6,148 nucleotides of DNA from Bdellovibrionales bacterium (GTDB lineage: Bacteria > Bdellovibrionota > Bdellovibrionia > Bdellovibrionales > UBA1609). This document shows positions 3,281 to 6,148 of this stretch, in pieces (positions within the stretch are counted from its first letter, which is position 1; the number at the start of each line of letters is the position of its first letter). The stretch is taken from the NCBI GenBank assembly GCA_020434645.1, contig JAGRAK010000126.1:1-6148 (forward strand), written 5' to 3'. Made by a program: the position numbers and the translations under genes. The notes under the pieces are model-generated. The model did no database searches. It worked only from the letters and a program-made list of their open reading frames with translations, and was not told where the DNA came from.

Positions 3281-6148
3281 CTAATTCTTGTCAGGTAAAC
3301 TTCGCTCCTTCCAGATGGCATAGATCGCGGGATAAACAAGTAGCTCCAGTATAAATGAAGTGAAAATTCCGCCGACCATGGGGGCGGCCATTCGCTTCAT
3401 TACATCAGCACCACTGTCGGCAGTACTTGCCCACAATATGGGTAGTAAGGCCAAAAAGGTTGTCAAAACAGTCATCATCTTCGGTCGAATTCTTTTTACT
3501 GCTCCAAGGTGAATGGCCTGTTTGAGCTCATTAAAATTATTCATTCGACCGGCCTTCACTTCTTTTTCATAAGCCAAGTCTAAATAAAGCAGCATATAAA
3601 TCGCAGTCTCAGCATCGACACCCAAAAGCGCAATGAGACCCACCCACACCGCGATACTCATATTGTAATCTAAGAAGTACAAAAGCCAAACGGCGCCAAT
3701 GGCCGAAAACGGTATCGCCAGCAGCACAATAGATGTTTTCATTGCTGATCCGGTATTCATAAAAATAAGAAATATGATGATGAGTAAAGTGATCGGCAAT
3801 ATGACTTTTAGTTTTTCTTTTACCCTCTCAATGCTTTTATACTGACCACTCCATGAAAGCGAATAGCCTGTTGGGAGTACTAACTTTTCATCTACTAATT
3901 TTTTAGCCGCCTTAACATACGAGCCTATATCTGAAACTTCTAAGTCGACATAAACATAGCCAGTAAGCAAGCCATTGTCGTTTCGAATCATCCCCGGCCC
4001 GTTCACTCTTTCAATAGAAGCCACTTCAGATAATGGTATTTGATAGCCTTTCGGCGAATCGATCAGAATTCGTTTAATGTCTTCTTCGTTTTGTCTAAAA
4101 GCACGGGCGTAACGAACATTGACTGAATAGCGCTCTCGCCCCTCAACTGCCGTTGTCACATTGCGACCGCCCAGTGCAGTTGAAAGTGCACTTTGGGCAC
4201 TGCCGATAGAAATACCATGTCTGGCAAGCGATTCTCGATTGAAATTAAAATCAAGAAAGTAACCACCCACTACCCGCTCAGCAAAGACACTTCTTGTGCC
4301 CGGCACTTCAGACACAATTTTCTCAAGCTCAACACCGATTTTCTCTATTTCTTTCAAATCACCACCTGAAACCTTAATGCCAATGGGTGTTCGAATTCCA
4401 GTTGTGAGCATGTCAATGCGCCCCTTAATCGGGAGCGTCCACGCATTTGTGACTCCTGGGAATTTCATTTTCTGATTCATATCTGAAATAAGTTCTTCCC
4501 AACTCATGTAACGGGGCGTGAACCAGGCAAACGGAATTTGCAAAATATCGGGCAAAAAAGAATACCATCTGTCTTTTGTTCGCCACTGCCTTTGATCTTT
4601 CAAAACAACAACAGTCTCCATCATCGAAAGAGGCGCCGGATCAGTAGCCGTCATCGCGCGCCCAGCTTTACCGTGAACACTCACCACTTCAGGAAAACTC
4701 TTTAGAATTTCATCTTGTCGCTGGAGTAAATTTTGAGCCTCAGTTACCGAAATCCCCGGCATGGTTGTGGGCATATATAAAATTGTGCCCTCATTCAGCG
4801 GTGGCATAAACTCTGAGCCCAATTTAAAAAATATAGGAACCGTAACAAGAACTGAAAGTAGGGCCAAACCCACTACTTTTCGTCTATTATCAACCACCCA
4901 GTCTACCGCCGGGCTATATACTTTAAACAGAAAGCGGCTAATCGGATGCTCTTCTTCAGATTTTGTTTTTGAGGCAAAGAGAAAATTAATAGATTTTGTA
5001 AACCACGTCGGTCCAAATTTAATTTCTTTTATATTAGTCAGCAAAATTAATAAGGCCGGCACCATGGTAATTGATAAAACTGAAGCCACAATCATCGCGA
5101 GAGTTTTCGTATAAGCAAGTGGCTTAAATAGCCGACCCTCTTGATCTTCTAATGCAAAAATTGGGATAAACGAAACCGCAATGACTAGAAGTGAATAAAA
5201 ACTCGCAGGCCCCACCTCTTTAATAGCTGAAATAATCACTTCGTCTATAGATCCGACTTCACCACCTGTACGCCACTCTTCGATTTTCTTATGACAATTT
5301 TCAACCACCACAATAGCAGCATCAACCATCGCGCCAATGGCAATAGCTATTCCGCCAAGAGACATTATATTAGCCGACACATTCATCATATACATAAACG
5401 TAAAACTAATAATAACTGCTGCAGGTAACGTGATAATCGGCACAAGGGCACTAGGTAAATGCAGCAAAAATATCATGATAATAAAAGCCACAACAAGCAT
5501 CTCAACTATCAACTCGTGCTTTAATGTGCCCACAGCGCGATGAATAAGTTCAGCCCGATTGTATGTTTCAACAATCTCAACACCTTCAGGGAGCGATGGT
5601 TTTAACTCTTCAAGTTTTCTCTCTACTCTTTCAATTACAGAACTTGCGTTTTCACCAAAGCGCATAACGACAATGCCCCCCACGACATCACCTATGCCGT
5701 CTAGATCACCTACACCTCTGCGGATTTCTGGCCCCTCAGTGACTCTTGCAATATTTTTTACATAAACCGGAACGCCTTGCTTGCTGACACCCACAACAAT
5801 ATTTTCAAGGTCCTGTCGAGATTTAGCGTAACCCCTAGCGCGCACCATGTACTCAATACCTGAAAATTCAATAACACGAGCACCCGTTTCGTTATTGCCT
5901 TCACTTATGGCCTTTGTAACTTTTGAAAGTGGTATATTGTAGGCGCGCAGAGATTCAGGGTTAATTTGAACTTGATATTGTTTTTCAAAACCACCAAAAG
6001 AAGCAATTTCTGAAACACCTTTTACCGATTGCAATTGATATCTTAAAAACCAATCTTGAAAAGATCTTAATTCTGCAAGCGAATGCTGGCCAGACGTGTC
6101 TTTAAGAGCATATTGATAAACCCAACCCACACCAGTGGCATCAGGACC
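3281..6148 (-). CDS. cusA: CusA-type heavy-metal RND efflux pump (N-terminus off window)
   Basis: An inner-membrane proton-driven transporter that exports metal ions, most likely Cu(I)/Ag(I), through a tripartite pump. Visible are 955 residues, starting in-frame with GPDATGVGWVYQYAL at the right edge. The GTG at 6130 is an internal Val codon, not the start, and about 130-140 residues with the first membrane helix are missing. Counting from the first visible residue, 11 of the usual 12 membrane helices can be placed (roughly 213-370, 425-444, 782-946). The helix-4 signature GAMVDAAIVVVEN (272-284) has a single Asp (276), as in the CusA-like HME4 group rather than CzcA. Glu847 (GVDAET) and Lys890 (RPKMMT) fit the proton relay. 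Met580 in RIDMLTTGI is a CusA-like feature; whether the full methionine cleft exists I cannot settle without an alignment. About 20 extra residues (near 526-547) lengthen the second periplasmic half relative to E. coli CusA. Partner genes should lie to the right. Confidence 0.93.
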   Translation of the reverse strand, partial: GPDATGVGWVYQYALKDTSGQHSLAELRSFQDWFLRYQLQSVKGVSEIASFGGFEKQYQVQINPESLRAYNIPLSKVTKAISEGNNETGARVIEFSGIEYMVRARGYAKSRQDLENIVVGVSKQGVPVYVKNIARVTEGPEIRRGVGDLDGIGDVVGGIVVMRFGENASSVIERVERKLEELKPSLPEGVEIVETYNRAELIHRAVGTLKHELIVEMLVVAFIIMIFLLHLPSALVPIITLPAAVIISFTFMYMMNVSANIMSLGGIAIAIGAMVDAAIVVVENCHKKIEEWRTGGEVGSIDEVIISAIKEVGPASFYSLLVIAVSFIPIFALEDQEGRLFKPLAYTKTLAMIVASVLSITMVPALLILLTNIKEIKFGPTWFTKSINFLFASKTKSEEEHPISRFLFKVYSPAVDWVVDNRRKVVGLALLSVLVTVPIFFKLGSEFMPPLNEGTILYMPTTMPGISVTEAQNLLQRQDEILKSFPEVVSVHGKAGRAMTATDPAPLSMMETVVVLKDQRQWRTKDRWYSFLPDILQIPFAWFTPRYMSWEELISDMNQKMKFPGVTNAWTLPIKGRIDMLTTGIRTPIGIKVSGGDLKEIEKIGVELEKIVSEVPGTRSVFAERVVGGYFLDFNFNRESLARHGISIGSAQSALSTALGGRNVTTAVEGRERYSVNVRYARAFRQNEEDIKRILIDSPKGYQIPLSEVASIERVNGPGMIRNDNGLLTGYVYVDLEVSDIGSYVKAAKKLVDEKLVLPTGYSLSWSGQYKSIERVKEKLKVILPITLLIIIFLIFMNTGSAMKTSIVLLAIPFSAIGAVWLLYFLDYNMSIAVWVGLIALLGVDAETAIYMLLYLDLAYEKEVKAGRMNNFNELKQAIHLGAVKRIRPKMMTVLTTFLALLPILWASTADSGADVMKRMAAPMVGGIFTSFILELLVYPAIYAIWKERSLPDKN

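Noticed and set aside
3157..3339. Minus-strand open frame of 60 codons
   Set aside because: It overlaps the 3' ends of both the SGNH and RND genes in other frames and shows no features of its own.
4761..5765. Three plus-strand open frames (4761-5114, 5337-5543, 5559-5765)
   Set aside because: All are antisense to the conserved RND coding sequence; their Ser/Thr/Ile-rich translations are typical shadow frames.

Overview
The window looks like a chromosomal stretch of an AT-rich Gram-negative bacterium. Gram-negative is inferred from a heavy-metal RND transporter, which works as part of an envelope-spanning pump. The style (low GC, loosely packed genes, SGNH protein beside a CusA-type pump) would fit a deltaproteobacterial or Bdellovibrionota-like genome, but nothing here fixes the taxon.

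Layout. (1) Positions 1-356, minus strand: the 5' part of an unrecognised membrane-anchored or exported protein, with a good sigma70-like promoter and a strong ribosome binding site. (2) Positions 357-581: a spacer holding that promoter, a GC-rich island (41 of 65 bases at 466-530) and a small hairpin. The frame of the upstream fic gene stays open through this spacer for 53 codons after its stop. (3) Positions 582-1633, minus strand: a two-gene operon matching the 'mobile mystery protein A / B' pair, an Xre-type helix-turn-helix regulator followed by a Fic-domain protein. They join by a GTGA overlap, and two inverted repeats in the leader and promoter are good operator candidates. (4) Positions 1634-2170: a long region with no firmly supported gene. 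It holds the putative operators, a run of nine G and a diverged direct repeat (about 57 bp, 47 identical) present twice, flanking a doubtful 64-codon reading frame. (5) Positions 2171-3244, plus strand: an SGNH/GDSL-family hydrolase with an N-terminal membrane or signal segment. (6) Positions 3281-6148, minus strand, convergent with (5) and running off the right edge: a CusA-type (HME-RND) metal efflux pump missing only its N-terminus.

How they work together. The two mobile-mystery genes form one unit, probably autoregulated by the HTH protein, and such pairs are known from mobile contexts. The RND pump should belong to a metal-efflux operon whose membrane-fusion and outer-membrane partners would lie beyond the right edge. 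I see no functional tie between the pump, the SGNH protein and the HTH-Fic pair.

No wholly new system can be claimed. The observations most worth checking are the repeated 57-bp element, the HTH-Fic locus with its operators and its acid-to-Asn Fic motif, and the GC island with the open frame beyond the fic stop.
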